Origin: BOG-908 sp963751795
Lineage (GTDB): Bacteria > Pseudomonadota > Alphaproteobacteria > Acetobacterales > Acetobacteraceae
DNA: 64,000 nucleotides
Direction: 5' to 3'
Assembly (NCBI GenBank): GCA_963751795.1
Contig: CAVVVI010000002.1
Location: 434,001 to 498,000, forward strand
The notes below the pieces were generated by a model that had not been told where the DNA came from, did not search any database, and was given only the letters and a program-made list of their open reading frames with translations. Each line of letters starts with the position of its first letter. Within the stretch, counting starts at the first letter, position 1. Positions 17,701 to 26,118 of this stretch are shown here, one piece after another. The position numbers and the translations under genes were made by a program.

Positions 17701-18274
17701 TCACCTGCACGAAGATCGGCGTGTCGCGCCCGGCTTCGGCGCGCGCGGCCTTGGCACCGTTCACCGCGGCCTTGATCTGCAGCGTGTCCTGGCAGGTCTC
17801 GATGAGAAAGGCGTCCACGCCGCCATCGACCAGGCCGCGGCACTGTTCGGTCAGGCCCGCTTCCAGCGTGTCGTAATCGATGTTGCCCAGGCTCGGCAGC
17901 TTGGTGCCCGGGCCCACGCCGCCCAGCACCCAGCGGTGCCGGCCGTCGCTGAAGCCGTCGGCTGCCTCGCGTGCCAGCTCGGCGGCAACGCGGTTGATCT
18001 CGCGCGCGCGGGCCTCCAGCCCGAACTCGCCCAGCGTGATCGGGCTGGCGCCGAAGGTGTTGGTCTCCACCATGTCGGCGCCGGCGGCGAAGTAGCCGTG
18101 GGCAATCTCGCGCACCAGATCGGGGCGCGAGAGGTTGAGCACGTCGGTGCAGTTCTCCTGGCCCCAGTAATCGCGGTCGGTGTCGAGATCCATCGACTGC
18201 ACGCGGCTGCCCGTGCCGCCGTCGCAGAGCAGGACCTGGGCGCGGAGGGCGTCGAGCAGATGGGGTCGGGTCAC
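14786..18274 (-). CDS. metH: Cobalamin-dependent methionine synthase
   Basis: The 1162-residue enzyme transfers the methyl group of 5-methyltetrahydrofolate to homocysteine through methylcobalamin. The homocysteine domain occupies residues 1-~320 (LLCDGGTGSRVQSMDLDTD, zinc ligands in GLNCATGPQE and LIGGCCGTD). The pterin-binding domain follows (~345-600, FFSIGERCNANGSKKWRELQ). The B12 module at ~635-880 includes the DVHDIGKN motif with its cobalt-coordinating His. The C-terminal reactivation domain ends at 1162. The length matches full-size MetH (about 1230). The GTG start overlaps the stop of the upstream regulator gene by four bases, so the two are translationally coupled. No cobalamin riboswitch was recognised; control probably lies with the palindromic operator at 19254. 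Confidence 0.96.
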   Translation of the reverse strand: MTRPHLLDALRAQVLLCDGGTGSRVQSMDLDTDRDYWGQENCTDVLNLSRPDLVREIAHGYFAAGADMVETNTFGASPITLGEFGLEARAREINRVAAELAREAADGFSDGRHRWVLGGVGPGTKLPSLGNIDYDTLEAGLTEQCRGLVDGGVDAFLIETCQDTLQIKAAVNGAKAARAEAGRDTPIFVQVTVETTGTLLVGPDIAAAATVVHALDVPLIGLNCATGPQEMAEHVRWLAANWPGLISVQPNAGLPELVDGATRYPLGAAEMASWMERFVAEDGLNLIGGCCGTDVPHIEALDAMLRRRGEGFRPVPATRTSYWVPSVASLYSATPLRQDNSFFSIGERCNANGSKKWRELQEAGDWDGCVSVAREQAAEGSNSLDVCTAFVGRDEKREMDEVIRRFTNSVNVPLVIDSTETPVIESALKLHGGKPIINSINFEDGEGAAADRLRLAKKFGAAVIALTIDEVGMAKTAEDKLRIAERLVAFACDTYGLPQSDLLIDPLTFTVATGSEDDRKLAAWTLDGIRMIRERFPDIQIILGLSNVSFGLNPAARAVLNSVFLDHAVRAGMTGAIVHVSKIRPLHLIAAEEVEVAEDLIFDRRREGYDPLQRMLAIFADRKLAETTKRAVSETVEGRLRDRIVDGDRKGLEAELDTALVAHKPLAIINDILLGGMKIVGELFGAGKMQLPFVLQSAETMKAAVAYLEPLMERVAGQEKGTIVLATVKGDVHDIGKNLVDIILTNNGYRVVNLGIKVKLADMVEAAREHRAHAIGMSGLLVKSTVIMRENLEEMSRQGLEIPVLLGGAALTRNYVEDDCVAAYASGRVAYARDAFDGLHLMDRVTGNGFDDYLSALQAKRSGKARNTKRSLGQADERAWRPIDVAQVQARRRRLTQDVPVAEPPFWGARIVEAPAKAVVPFLNERSLYQFQWGFRKQGKNLDDFLGWAKQELRPIMKRMLATCEAEAILRPQAIYGYWKAAGQGNDLVVFEQDGTTEVARFNLPRQPRDDGECIADFFRDIDEAERDVIGLQVVTVGQAASDTARLWFEDNRYQDYLYLHGLSVEMAEAMAEYVHKRIRAELGFAAEDDRDIERMLGQNYRGSRYSFGYPACPRVEDQDKLLALLGAERIGVSLSDELQLHPEQSTSAIVVVNPAAKYFSV

Positions 18275-19239
18275 GTTACATCCTCGGTCATGAGTGCAGG
18301 GGTCAGGACGGGCGCGGAGCCCTGCCAGATGCGCACGCGCAGCGCCGCGTTGCCGGGCGCCTCGACGCTGACGGGCGGGTAGGCCAGCAGGTGCGCCTGG
18401 TCCAGCAGGCCGGCCATCTGCGCGTCGAAGAACCCGGCGTTGCGATGGCCCATCTGGGTGAGCAGCGCGTGCTGCGTGTGCGGGGCCAGATCGACCACCA
18501 CGAGGCGGCCGCCGGGCGCCAGCACGCGCCGCGCTTCGGCAACGGCCTGGGCAGGATCCTCGGCGTAATGCAGCACCATCTGCAGCACGACCAGATCGAA
18601 GCCGTCATCGGGCAGCGGCAGCGCATACATGTCGGCCAGGCGCACGCCGCAATGCGCGTAATCGGCGCCGGCCAGGCGCACGCGGGCCAGTGCGAGCATG
18701 GTGCGGCTGGCATCCACGCCGAGGCCGCTGCTGATGCGCGGTGCCAGCAACTCCAGCAGGCGGCCGGTGCCGGTGCCCACATCCAGCACGCGGCCCAGCC
18801 CGCCGGCCGGCAGCAGCTCGAGCAGCCGGGCTTCGACGGCATCGGCGGGCAGGGCCAGGGCGCGCATCTCGTCCCAATCGGCACCCTGGCGGCGGAACTT
18901 GTCGGAGGCCGCGCGCGCGCGTTCGGCCAGCACGCGGGCGGCGCCGCGCCGGTCGGCTGCCAGCAGCGGATCGCCGGCTGGGATGCGGCGCAGGATGTCG
19001 CGCGCCAGCCCGCCGGCTTCGCCCTGGGCCAGGGTGAACCAGGCGTTCACCCCCTCGCGCGAGCGCTGCAGGAACCCCGCCTCGCACAGCAGGCGCAGAT
19101 GGCGCGACAGGCGCGGCTGGCTCTGGCCCAGGATATCGCAGAAATCGGTGACGCAGAACGCGCCGGCGGCGGCCAATGCCAGCAGGCGCAGCCGGGTCGG
19201 GTCGGCCGCGGCGCCGATCAGGGTGAGAAGCTGCTCCAT
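18271..19239 (-). CDS. ArsR-family regulator fused to a SAM methyltransferase domain (SahR-like)
   Basis: This 322-residue protein joins an ArsR-type winged helix (residues ~1-85, with helix-turn-helix around FCDILGQSQPRLSRHLRLL at 33-51) to a class I methyltransferase domain (~125-260, LDVGTGTGRLLELLAP at 152-167). ArsR proteins with this fusion that sit beside methionine-cycle genes are known in Proteobacteria as SahR, a repressor that senses S-adenosylhomocysteine. I do not see an N-terminal metal-binding cysteine pair of the SmtB type. It lies directly upstream of metH with a four-base overlap and is divergent from a small gene across a 40-base gap containing a palindrome. Assignment as SahR is inferred from architecture and context. 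Confidence 0.88.
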   Translation of the reverse strand: MEQLLTLIGAAADPTRLRLLALAAAGAFCVTDFCDILGQSQPRLSRHLRLLCEAGFLQRSREGVNAWFTLAQGEAGGLARDILRRIPAGDPLLAADRRGAARVLAERARAASDKFRRQGADWDEMRALALPADAVEARLLELLPAGGLGRVLDVGTGTGRLLELLAPRISSGLGVDASRTMLALARVRLAGADYAHCGVRLADMYALPLPDDGFDLVVLQMVLHYAEDPAQAVAEARRVLAPGGRLVVVDLAPHTQHALLTQMGHRNAGFFDAQMAGLLDQAHLLAYPPVSVEAPGNAALRVRIWQGSAPVLTPALMTEDVT

Positions 19240-19253
19240 CGCCTTGCATAAAT

Positions 19254-19273
19254 ATATAAGCCTAGCTTTATAT
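19254..19273. promoter_or_regulatory. Palindromic operator, likely SahR/ArsR-type binding site
   Basis: In the 40 bases between the divergent start codons (19239 and 19280) lies ATATAAGC-CTA-GCTTTATAT, an inverted repeat with a one-base bulge. The A/T-rich arms are exceptional for this GC-rich DNA, and ArsR-type regulators bind such palindromes. Binding here would block both the regulator-metH operon and the small divergent gene. Promoter -35/-10 boxes could not be placed with confidence. Confidence 0.65.
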
Positions 19274-19279
19274 CAACGC

Positions 19280-19597
19280 ATGGCCGAGCAGGATATGCGC
19301 ATTCCCGTGGTGTTCGCGCCGGTGCAGGCCGGCCCGGGCGACGTGTTGCTGGTGGAGGGCGAGGCGTTCACGGCGGCCGCGGCACATGCACCCGGCTGCG
19401 CCTGCTGCGGCGCGCGCAGCCAGGCCGGGCGGGCGCTGGCCGGGCTGCTGCACGATCGCGCGCGCGGTCGGACGGCGTATTTCAGCCGCGTGGTGGCTGT
19501 CTGTTCGTCCGAAGCGGGCCGGCTGGCGGTGCAGGCGGCGCTGGCCGGCGATCCGGTGGCGAGCGCCTGTTTCAGGGAAGCGGGCGCACCGGCCTAG
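19280..19597 (+). CDS. Small cysteine-containing hypothetical protein
   Basis: The 105-residue product is not recognised. It has a CxCC cluster in HAPGCACCGARSQAGRAL around residues 37-54, a possible metal or redox site, and further cysteines in AVCSSEAG and ASACFREAG. No signal peptide or membrane helix is seen. It is divergent from the SahR-like regulator and shares its operator, so it is probably coregulated with metH. Its stop codon overlaps the convergent GNAT gene by four bases. A role in cobalamin, zinc or methionine physiology is only a guess from location. Confidence 0.6.
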   Translation: MAEQDMRIPVVFAPVQAGPGDVLLVEGEAFTAAAAHAPGCACCGARSQAGRALAGLLHDRARGRTAYFSRVVAVCSSEAGRLAVQAALAGDPVASACFREAGAPA

Positions 19598-20169
19598 ACC
19601 GGGCTGGCATCCTGCGGCGGCGGCGATGCGGCGGGATCGGCCGCAGGTGGCCGCGCGGGCACGTCGGAATCCGCCAGCCCGAGCGGGCGCTGCATGATCA
19701 CCACATCGAGCCAGCGGCCGAACTTCACGCCGCAGGAGCGCAGCACGCCGGCGCGCTGGAAGCCAAGGCTGGCATGCACGCCGATGGAGCCGGTGTTGTC
19801 GCTGTCGCCGATCAGGGCCAGCATCTGGCGATAGCCGCGCGCTTCGGCCAGCTGCAGCAGTGCTGCAACCAGGCTTTTGCCTACGCCCATGCCGCGCACG
19901 TCGTCGCGCACGTACACGCTGTCTTCCACCGTCCAGGCGTAGGCGCTGCGCTGCCGGAACGGGGCGTAGTAGCCGAAGCCGAGCACCCCGGTGGCGTCGC
20001 GCACCACCAGCCAGTCATGCCCGGCCGCCAGCCCCGCGCAGCGCCTCGCGGTCATCTGCTCGATGCTGGGCGGCACCTCCTCGAACGTGCCGGTGCCCGC
20101 CAGCACGTGGTGGGCGTAGATCGCCGCCACCTCCGCCATGTCCGCATCCTGGGCCACTTCTACCTGCAA
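19594..20169 (-). CDS. GNAT family N-acetyltransferase (phosphinothricin acetyltransferase-like)
   Basis: The 191-residue protein has the GNAT fold, with an N-terminal ADMAEVAAIYAHHVLAGTGT motif typical of the phosphinothricin/methionine sulfoximine acetyltransferase group. An SVYVRDDVRGMGVGKSL acetyl-CoA loop follows near residue 100, then a final GSIGVHASLGFQRAGVLRS strand. It would acetylate a small amine such as an amino-acid analogue. The start taken is TTG at 20169 because AGGAGA lies six bases upstream; a later GTG is possible. The last ~25 residues are a Pro/Ala-rich tail beyond the usual family end. Convergent overlap with the small gene at 19280 suggests mutual 3' interference. Confidence 0.8.
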   Translation of the reverse strand: MQVEVAQDADMAEVAAIYAHHVLAGTGTFEEVPPSIEQMTARRCAGLAAGHDWLVVRDATGVLGFGYYAPFRQRSAYAWTVEDSVYVRDDVRGMGVGKSLVAALLQLAEARGYRQMLALIGDSDNTGSIGVHASLGFQRAGVLRSCGVKFGRWLDVVIMQRPLGLADSDVPARPPAADPAASPPPQDASPV

Positions 20170-20359
20170 TCGCCATCTCCTCGCCGCGCTGATGTAACGG
20201 CACGCAGGTGGAACAGGCCAGCGCGGGCGGCAAAAATTATGCCCCTCTGAAGGAACTCGTGTTAATGAAGCCCCGACCGGGGCGCCGCTATGGTGTGCCC
20301 GGGCCTGCGCGCGCGGCTCGTCACGAGGCTGCCGGCCAGCCCAGTTGTCAGAGGGACCG

Positions 20360-22600
20360 ATGACCGAGACCAGCCTGAACACCGACGGCGAGCCGCTGCA
20401 GATCGAGGCGGATGCCCCCGAGGCGCTGACGCCCACCGAGCTGCGCCTGCGCGCCGTGGTTGCCGCTGCCCGCTTCCACGGCATCGACCTCGACATGGGC
20501 GATTTCCGCGGCCCGGCGAGCGAGCCGTATCCCTCGCCGGCTTCGCTGGTCAGCTGGCTGCGCGAGCAGGGGCTGGTGGCGCGTGCCATGCGCCTGGCGT
20601 GGCGCAACCTGTTCCGCTTCAAGGATGCGGCGCCGGTCGTGCTGCTGCTCAAGGACGGCACGGCTGGCCTCGTGGTCGGTGCCGATACGCAGCGCGATGT
20701 GGTGTGGCTGAAGAGCCCGACCGCGCGCGACGCCGAGCCGCCGGTGGCCGTCGATCGGCTGCGGCTGGAGCAGGCCTGGGGCGGCGACGTCATCCTGATC
20801 AAGCGGCCGTATGGCCAGGCGGAGGGCGAGGCGCCGTTCACGCTCGGCTGGATTTTTGGCAAGGTGCTGGAGGAAAAGCGTTTCCTGACGCAGATCGGCT
20901 ACGCCTCGATCGTGCTGTCGGCGCTGACGATCATCCCCGCTTTGATGGTGATGGCCACTATCGACCGCGTGCTGGAATACAACTCGCTGCCCACCTTCAC
21001 GCTGCTGGTCAGCCTGATGGGCGTGATGATGTTCTTCGAGATGGTGCTGGGCTGGGCACGGCGCGAGCTGATCCTGGTGCTGTCGGCCAGGCTCGACGTG
21101 AAGCTTAATCTGCATGTGTTCGGCCGGCTGCTGTCGCTGCCGCTCGATTATTTCGAGCGGAGCCAGGCCGGTGAGACGATTTCGCGCCTGCGCGAAGTGT
21201 TCCGCGTGCGCGAGTTCCTGACCGGCAAGCTGCTGTTCACCTTCTTGGACGGCTTCACGCTCGTGGTGATGGTGCCGTTCATGTTCTACATGGAACCGAC
21301 GCTCGCCTGGGTGTCGATCGCCATCGCCGGGCTGATCGCGCTGATCATCATGGTGTTCCTGCGCCCGGTGGGCAGCCTGATCGCGCTGGCGATCCAGGCC
21401 GAGCACAAGAAGAGCGCCGTGATGTCGGAGACGGTGTACGGCATCCGGACCGTCAAGTCGTTGGCGTTGGAGCCGCAGCAGAAGGTGACGTGGGACGAGC
21501 GCGTGGCCGATGCCGGCCGCTGGCGCTTGGCGGCAGGTCGGCTGGGCAACTGGCCGCAGACGCTGATCGACCCGCTGCAGACCTTCATGTCGCGCGGCGT
21601 GGTGCTGTTCGGCGCCTACCTGGCGCTGCAGAACGACACCACCATCGATCGCGGCGGGCTGATCGCGTTCATGATCCTCTCGGGCCGGGTGGCCCAGCCG
21701 CTGATCGGCTTCGCGCGGCTGATGGAGGATTTCCACGAGGTGCGCACCGCGGTGGGCCAGATCGCCAAGGTGCTGAACAACCCGACCGAGACCCGCGCGC
21801 AGAACGACGGCATGCGGCCGAAATTCGAAGGCCAGGTGACGTTCGAGGACGTGACCTTCACCTATCCGCTCGGCCAGCGCCCGGCGCTGAACAAGATCAA
21901 CTTCTCCATCCCGCCGGGCACCATGCTGGGCCTGGTCGGCCGTTCCGGCTCGGGTAAATCGACCATCACGCGGCTGCTGCAGGGCATCAACCGCGAATAC
22001 ACGGGTGCCGTGCGCATCGATGGGGCGGAGCTGCGCGAGATCAACCTCAGCCATCTGCGCCGCAGCTTCGGCGTGGTGCTGCAGGACAACTTCCTGTTCC
22101 GCGGCACCATCCGCGACAACATCACGGCGGGCCGCGCCGGCCTGACGCTGGAGGACGCGGTGCGGGCGGCGCGGCTGGCGGGCGCCGAAGAGTTCATCGA
22201 GCGCATGCCCCAGGGCTACGACACCTGGATCGAGGAAGGCTCGGCCAACATCTCCGGCGGCCAGCGGCAGCGCCTGGCCATCGCCCGCGCGCTGATCACC
22301 AACCCGCGCATCATGATCCTCGACGAGGCGACCAGCGCGCTGGACCCCGAGAGCGAGGCGCTGGTCAACGCCAACCTGACGCGCATCGGCAAGGGCCGCA
22401 CGATGGTCATCGTGTCGCACCGTCTGTCCAGCCTGGTGAACTGCGACCTGATCATGGTGCTCGACCGCGGCGCCGTGGTGGACGTGGCGCCGCACGACGT
22501 GCTGCTGGACCGCTGCTCGGTCTATCGCACGTTGTGGAACCAGCAGAACCGCCATATCGACCCGGTCCGCGCGGCCGCCGCCCTGGCGCAGGGAGAATAG
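20360..22600 (+). CDS. Type I secretion ABC transporter with inactive C39-like domain
   Basis: The 746-residue inner-membrane protein matches HlyB/LapB-type exporters. Residues ~25-140 form a C39-like domain lacking the catalytic cysteine, so it should bind but not cleave substrate. Membrane helices lie at ~165-440 (LTIIPALMVMATIDRVL, VSLMGVMMFFEMVLGWARR). The nucleotide-binding domain has Walker A GLVGRSGSGKST (~525-536), signature ISGGQRQRLAIARAL (~632-646), Walker B RIMILDEATSALD (~650-662) and the switch His in VSHRLSSL (~686), all intact. The ATG at 20360 follows AGAGGGA; an upstream TTG is less likely. The HlyD gene starts three bases after the stop, so they form an operon. No TolC gene is in the window. 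Likely cargo is discussed with the repeat proteins at 41554 and 44601. Confidence 0.9.
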   Translation: MTETSLNTDGEPLQIEADAPEALTPTELRLRAVVAAARFHGIDLDMGDFRGPASEPYPSPASLVSWLREQGLVARAMRLAWRNLFRFKDAAPVVLLLKDGTAGLVVGADTQRDVVWLKSPTARDAEPPVAVDRLRLEQAWGGDVILIKRPYGQAEGEAPFTLGWIFGKVLEEKRFLTQIGYASIVLSALTIIPALMVMATIDRVLEYNSLPTFTLLVSLMGVMMFFEMVLGWARRELILVLSARLDVKLNLHVFGRLLSLPLDYFERSQAGETISRLREVFRVREFLTGKLLFTFLDGFTLVVMVPFMFYMEPTLAWVSIAIAGLIALIIMVFLRPVGSLIALAIQAEHKKSAVMSETVYGIRTVKSLALEPQQKVTWDERVADAGRWRLAAGRLGNWPQTLIDPLQTFMSRGVVLFGAYLALQNDTTIDRGGLIAFMILSGRVAQPLIGFARLMEDFHEVRTAVGQIAKVLNNPTETRAQNDGMRPKFEGQVTFEDVTFTYPLGQRPALNKINFSIPPGTMLGLVGRSGSGKSTITRLLQGINREYTGAVRIDGAELREINLSHLRRSFGVVLQDNFLFRGTIRDNITAGRAGLTLEDAVRAARLAGAEEFIERMPQGYDTWIEEGSANISGGQRQRLAIARALITNPRIMILDEATSALDPESEALVNANLTRIGKGRTMVIVSHRLSSLVNCDLIMVLDRGAVVDVAPHDVLLDRCSVYRTLWNQQNRHIDPVRAAAALAQGE

Positions 22601-22603
22601 AGA

Positions 22604-24082
22604 ATGTCCGTCACCACGACCCCGACCCGCCCGGCCGCCGACCCCGCCGGTGGCGGCCCCGGCCGCCGCGGCTGGCTCTCCTTCGGGCGGCCCACGGCGG
22701 TGCGCGACGGCACGCCGGTGGAGATGCTGGAGTTCTATTCGCCGTCCACGGCCCTGTCGAACGTGCCGGCCAAGCCGGCCGCCCGCAGCACGGTGCTGCT
22801 GATCGGCACCATGGTCGCCATCATCTTCATCCTGTTCGGCATCCTGCATATCGACCGTACCGTGGTGGCCACCGGCAAGGTCATTTCGATGACCAACGAG
22901 GACGTGGTGCAGCCGCTCAACACCTCGATGGTCAAGACCATCGCGGTGGCCGTGGGCGACGTGGTGCATAAGGGGCAGCTGCTGGCGCAGCTCGATCCCA
23001 CGTTCACCGCCGCCGACAACACCGCAGCCCTCGACCAGGTGGACCGCTACGCGAGCGAGATCGACCGGCTGACGGCCGAGAACCGGCAGGTCGCCTATCA
23101 CCCGCGCGCGCTGACCCCGGGCGCGCTGGTGCAGGAGGGCATCTTCGCCCAGCGTGCATCGGCCCGCGAGGCGGAGCTGCGCTACTACCAGGGGCAGATC
23201 GACGCCCAGCGCGCGCTGCAGGCCCAGGCCGACGCAAACATCCGCCAGTATGCCAAGGAGACCGGCGTGGCGGTGGATGTGGAAAAGATGCGCACGCAGC
23301 TGGAGCATGACCAGGTCGGCAGCCGGATCGACACGCTCTCGGCCACCAACGCCCGGCTGGAAGCCGAGCGGCAGGTGCTGAGCAGCGTGCAGCAATCCGA
23401 GAATGCCCGGCACAATGCCGCGGCCCTGAAGGGTCAGCTCGACAACTACAACCAGCAATGGTTTGCCGATGTGTCGCAGACGATCACCACGGACGCCGTC
23501 CAGCTTGCCACCTACCGCGACCAGCTGGAGCACGCGGCGTTGAACAACAAGCTGATCGATTTGCGTGCGCCCGAGGACGCGACCGTGCTGTCGGTGGCTG
23601 CCGTGGCGCCGGGGACCGTGCTGCAGGCCGGCCAGTCGTTCTTCACCCTGGTGCCGTTGAACGCGCCGCTGGAGATCGATGCGCAGGCCACCGGCAACGA
23701 GGCCGGCTTCGTCACCCCCGGCCAGCCGGTGACGGTGAAGTTCCAGACCTTCCCGTCCACCGAGTTCGGTGACGGCAGCGGCTCGGTGCGCCTCATCAGC
23801 TCGGACAGTTTTCTGACCAACAGCCAGAACAGCACGCCCGGCGGCAGCGCCGGCACCGCCCCCAACTCGGTGTTCACCGGCCAGACGCCCAACAGCGCGT
23901 ATTTCTACGACGTGCGGGTCACGCTCGACCGGCTGTCGCTGCGGCACGTGCCGCGCGACATGCGGATCGTGCCGGGCATGCCCGTGGAGGCCGACATCAA
24001 GGTGGGCGAGCGGACGGTGTGGCAATATCTGATCGAGCGCGTGCTGCCGATCGTGCAGGATGGCATGCGCGAGCCGAGCTAG
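22604..24082 (+). CDS. HlyD-family type I secretion periplasmic adaptor
   Basis: This 492-residue membrane-fusion protein bridges the ABC exporter and an outer-membrane TolC channel. It has a short cytoplasmic tail, one transmembrane helix (VLLIGTMVAIIFILFGILHI, ~64-83), a lipoyl-type half motif (VVATGKVISM ... GDVVHKGQLLAQLDPT, ~87-130), a long helical hairpin (~135-300), the second lipoyl half (LIDLRAPEDATVLSVAAVAPGTV region) and a beta-barrel domain with VGERTVWQYL near the C-terminus, as in HlyD. The length is at the longer end of the family, with an insertion rich in Asn/Ser/Gly (~405-430). It follows the ABC gene by three bases. No ribosome site stronger than GAGA is visible, consistent with translational coupling. 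Confidence 0.9.
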   Translation: MSVTTTPTRPAADPAGGGPGRRGWLSFGRPTAVRDGTPVEMLEFYSPSTALSNVPAKPAARSTVLLIGTMVAIIFILFGILHIDRTVVATGKVISMTNEDVVQPLNTSMVKTIAVAVGDVVHKGQLLAQLDPTFTAADNTAALDQVDRYASEIDRLTAENRQVAYHPRALTPGALVQEGIFAQRASAREAELRYYQGQIDAQRALQAQADANIRQYAKETGVAVDVEKMRTQLEHDQVGSRIDTLSATNARLEAERQVLSSVQQSENARHNAAALKGQLDNYNQQWFADVSQTITTDAVQLATYRDQLEHAALNNKLIDLRAPEDATVLSVAAVAPGTVLQAGQSFFTLVPLNAPLEIDAQATGNEAGFVTPGQPVTVKFQTFPSTEFGDGSGSVRLISSDSFLTNSQNSTPGGSAGTAPNSVFTGQTPNSAYFYDVRVTLDRLSLRHVPRDMRIVPGMPVEADIKVGERTVWQYLIERVLPIVQDGMREPS

Positions 24083-24265
24083 GCTTGCGCGCTGCCATCG
24101 TATGAGACTGGGCGTGCGTTCGTCTAAATTGCAACAGCGCAATGAATTCAGGCCGGTGCAGCCGCGCCGGCCGGGGTGCTGCTTCCTTTTCCGGAAGCCC
24201 ACGAGTAACCTTTTCGTGGTAACCAGGCTGGCTGCCCACCTGGTAGTGCAGGACCGACCCACCGT

Positions 24266-26032
24266 ATGCTGACGCTCATCGACCGGATCGTCTCGGCAGG
24301 ATCGCCCGCTGCGGCGCTCAAGCGCGCCATTCAGCTCGACGAAAGCGGGCATCCGCGCCGCTCCTTCGCCCTGTTCAGCAAGTCGGCCCGCGCCGGATTG
24401 CCCGAGGCGCAGTTCTGGGTCGGCCGTGCCTACCTCAAGGGCGCCGGCGTTCCGGTGAGCCGCCGCGATGGCGCGGCCTGGCTGGAGCGTGCGGCGCAGG
24501 CCGGCTGGGTGGAAGCACAGACCTTGCTGGCCACGCTGTATCTGTACGGGCTGGCGGGGAAAGGCAGCAAGGCCGCCCCCGGCAGCCCGCTTTTCATCCG
24601 TGGCGTGACCCCGACCGCCGACGAGCCGGATTTTCCGGCGGCCCTGCGTTGGGCCCGGCGGGGTGCCGAGGGCGGCTCGCCGGAAGCCCAGGCTCTGCTG
24701 GGCTACATCCTGACTTCCGGGCCCGACGATCTGCGCAACCTGGAAGAAGCCGACCAGTGGTATGAGCGCTCGGCCGCGGCGAATTGCCCGCAGGGCCATC
24801 TCGGCCGCGGCCTGTCGCTGTTGCGCAGCGCCACCGACCATGACGGCCACGCCACGGCGGCGATCTCGCTGAAGAAAGCCGCCGATGCCGGCCTGCCGAC
24901 CGCGCTGTACCTGCTCGGCGTGATGCACGAGCGCGGCTCGGGCATGCCGGCGAGCATCGAGACAGCCGCTTCGTATTACAAGCAATCGGCCGAGAAGAAC
25001 GTGCGCAGCGGCCAGGCGCGTTGGGGCCTGGCGTTGCTGGAGGGGCGCGGCGTGCCGCGCAATCCGGTCGAAGGGGAGTCGTGGCTGCGGCGCGCGGCCA
25101 ATGCCGGCGACCGCGAGGCCGCCGCCCTGGTGGGCGACATCTATGCCCGTGGCGGCGACCTGCCGCCGAACTACGCCGAAGCGGCGATCTGGTACAACCG
25201 CGCAGCCGAAGCCGGGCATGCCGCGGCCGCCCGCGCGCTGGGGCTGCTGTTCCTGACCGGGGCCGGCGTGCATCGCGATCCGGAAGAGGCAGGCCGCTGG
25301 TTCCGCCGCGCCGCCGAGGGCGGTGACCGTCAGGCGCAGGCCGATCTGGCGAACCTGCTGCTCTCGGGCAGCGGTTCGGACGAGGACGGCCAGCGCACGC
25401 GCGAGCTGTTCGAGCAGGCCGCCGGCTCGGGCGACCTCGTCGCCGCCTTCAACCTGGGCGTCTGCCTGGCCGAGGGCGTGGGCGTGGAGCGTGACGACCG
25501 CCGCGCCATCCTGTGGCTGCGCCGCGCCGCCGACGGCGTGGTCAATGCGCAGTACTGGTATGGCCGCATGCTGGCTGAAGGCCGGGGCGTGGAGGCTGAT
25601 CCCACCGAGGGCCGCCTCTGGATCGCGCGCGCCGCCAGCTCGGGCATGCTGGACGCCGAGGTCGCGCTGGCGGAGATGTCGTTGAACGGCACCGGCGGCC
25701 CGCAGGACCACGACGAGTCGCTGCGGCTGTTCCGCAAAGCGGGCGAGCAGGGCCATGTGGGCGCGATGTTTGCCGTCGGCGCCATGCTGGGCGGTGGCCA
25801 CGACGTGCCGGAAGACCGCGCCGAGAGCCGCCGCTGGTATCGAATGGCGGCCGAAAAGGGCCACTCCCACGCGCAGATGATGCTGGGCCGCTTCCTTGCC
25901 CGCGGCCTGGGCGGCGACGAGGATTCGCGCGAGGCACGGATCTGGCTCGAGCGCGCGCGGGCGAGCGGCGTCGAGGAAGCCGCCTATGATCTCGAGCGGC
26001 TGACGCCAGAGCTGCGGCCCGCACTGCCCTAG
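24266..26032 (+). CDS. Sel1-like repeat protein
   Basis: The 588-residue protein is nearly all Sel1-like (SLR/TPR-related) repeats of about 36 residues. Examples are AQFWVGRAYLKGAGVPVSRR, ALYLLGVMHERGSGMPASIE, AARALGLLFLTGAGVHRDPE and AQMMLGRFLARGLGGDEDSR; I count about 12 units. There is no signal peptide, so it is probably a cytoplasmic scaffold. It follows the secretion operon after 183 bases, which contain a CCACGA/TCGTGG hairpin near 24198-24218. Sel1 proteins often act as adaptors in secretion and exopolysaccharide systems, so it may organise the neighbouring glycosyltransferases, but no partner can be named from the sequence. The start is the ATG at 24266. Confidence 0.85.
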   Translation: MLTLIDRIVSAGSPAAALKRAIQLDESGHPRRSFALFSKSARAGLPEAQFWVGRAYLKGAGVPVSRRDGAAWLERAAQAGWVEAQTLLATLYLYGLAGKGSKAAPGSPLFIRGVTPTADEPDFPAALRWARRGAEGGSPEAQALLGYILTSGPDDLRNLEEADQWYERSAAANCPQGHLGRGLSLLRSATDHDGHATAAISLKKAADAGLPTALYLLGVMHERGSGMPASIETAASYYKQSAEKNVRSGQARWGLALLEGRGVPRNPVEGESWLRRAANAGDREAAALVGDIYARGGDLPPNYAEAAIWYNRAAEAGHAAAARALGLLFLTGAGVHRDPEEAGRWFRRAAEGGDRQAQADLANLLLSGSGSDEDGQRTRELFEQAAGSGDLVAAFNLGVCLAEGVGVERDDRRAILWLRRAADGVVNAQYWYGRMLAEGRGVEADPTEGRLWIARAASSGMLDAEVALAEMSLNGTGGPQDHDESLRLFRKAGEQGHVGAMFAVGAMLGGGHDVPEDRAESRRWYRMAAEKGHSHAQMMLGRFLARGLGGDEDSREARIWLERARASGVEEAAYDLERLTPELRPALP

Positions 26033-26118
26033 CGCGTACGCCCGTTGATGGTGGCCATGCACGCGGGCCAGCCCCGACCGAGGCCGCTCGCCTGCCCCGC
26101 CCGGCGGGCCTGGCCGGC

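Noticed and set aside
18275..18330. Cobalamin riboswitch before metH
   Set aside because: metH follows the regulator with a four-base overlap, leaving no leader for a riboswitch.
19594..20862. 422-codon version of the GNAT gene
   Set aside because: The extra N-terminus covers the divergent promoter and start of the ABC transporter gene; a TTG with a good ribosome site at 20169 is more plausible.
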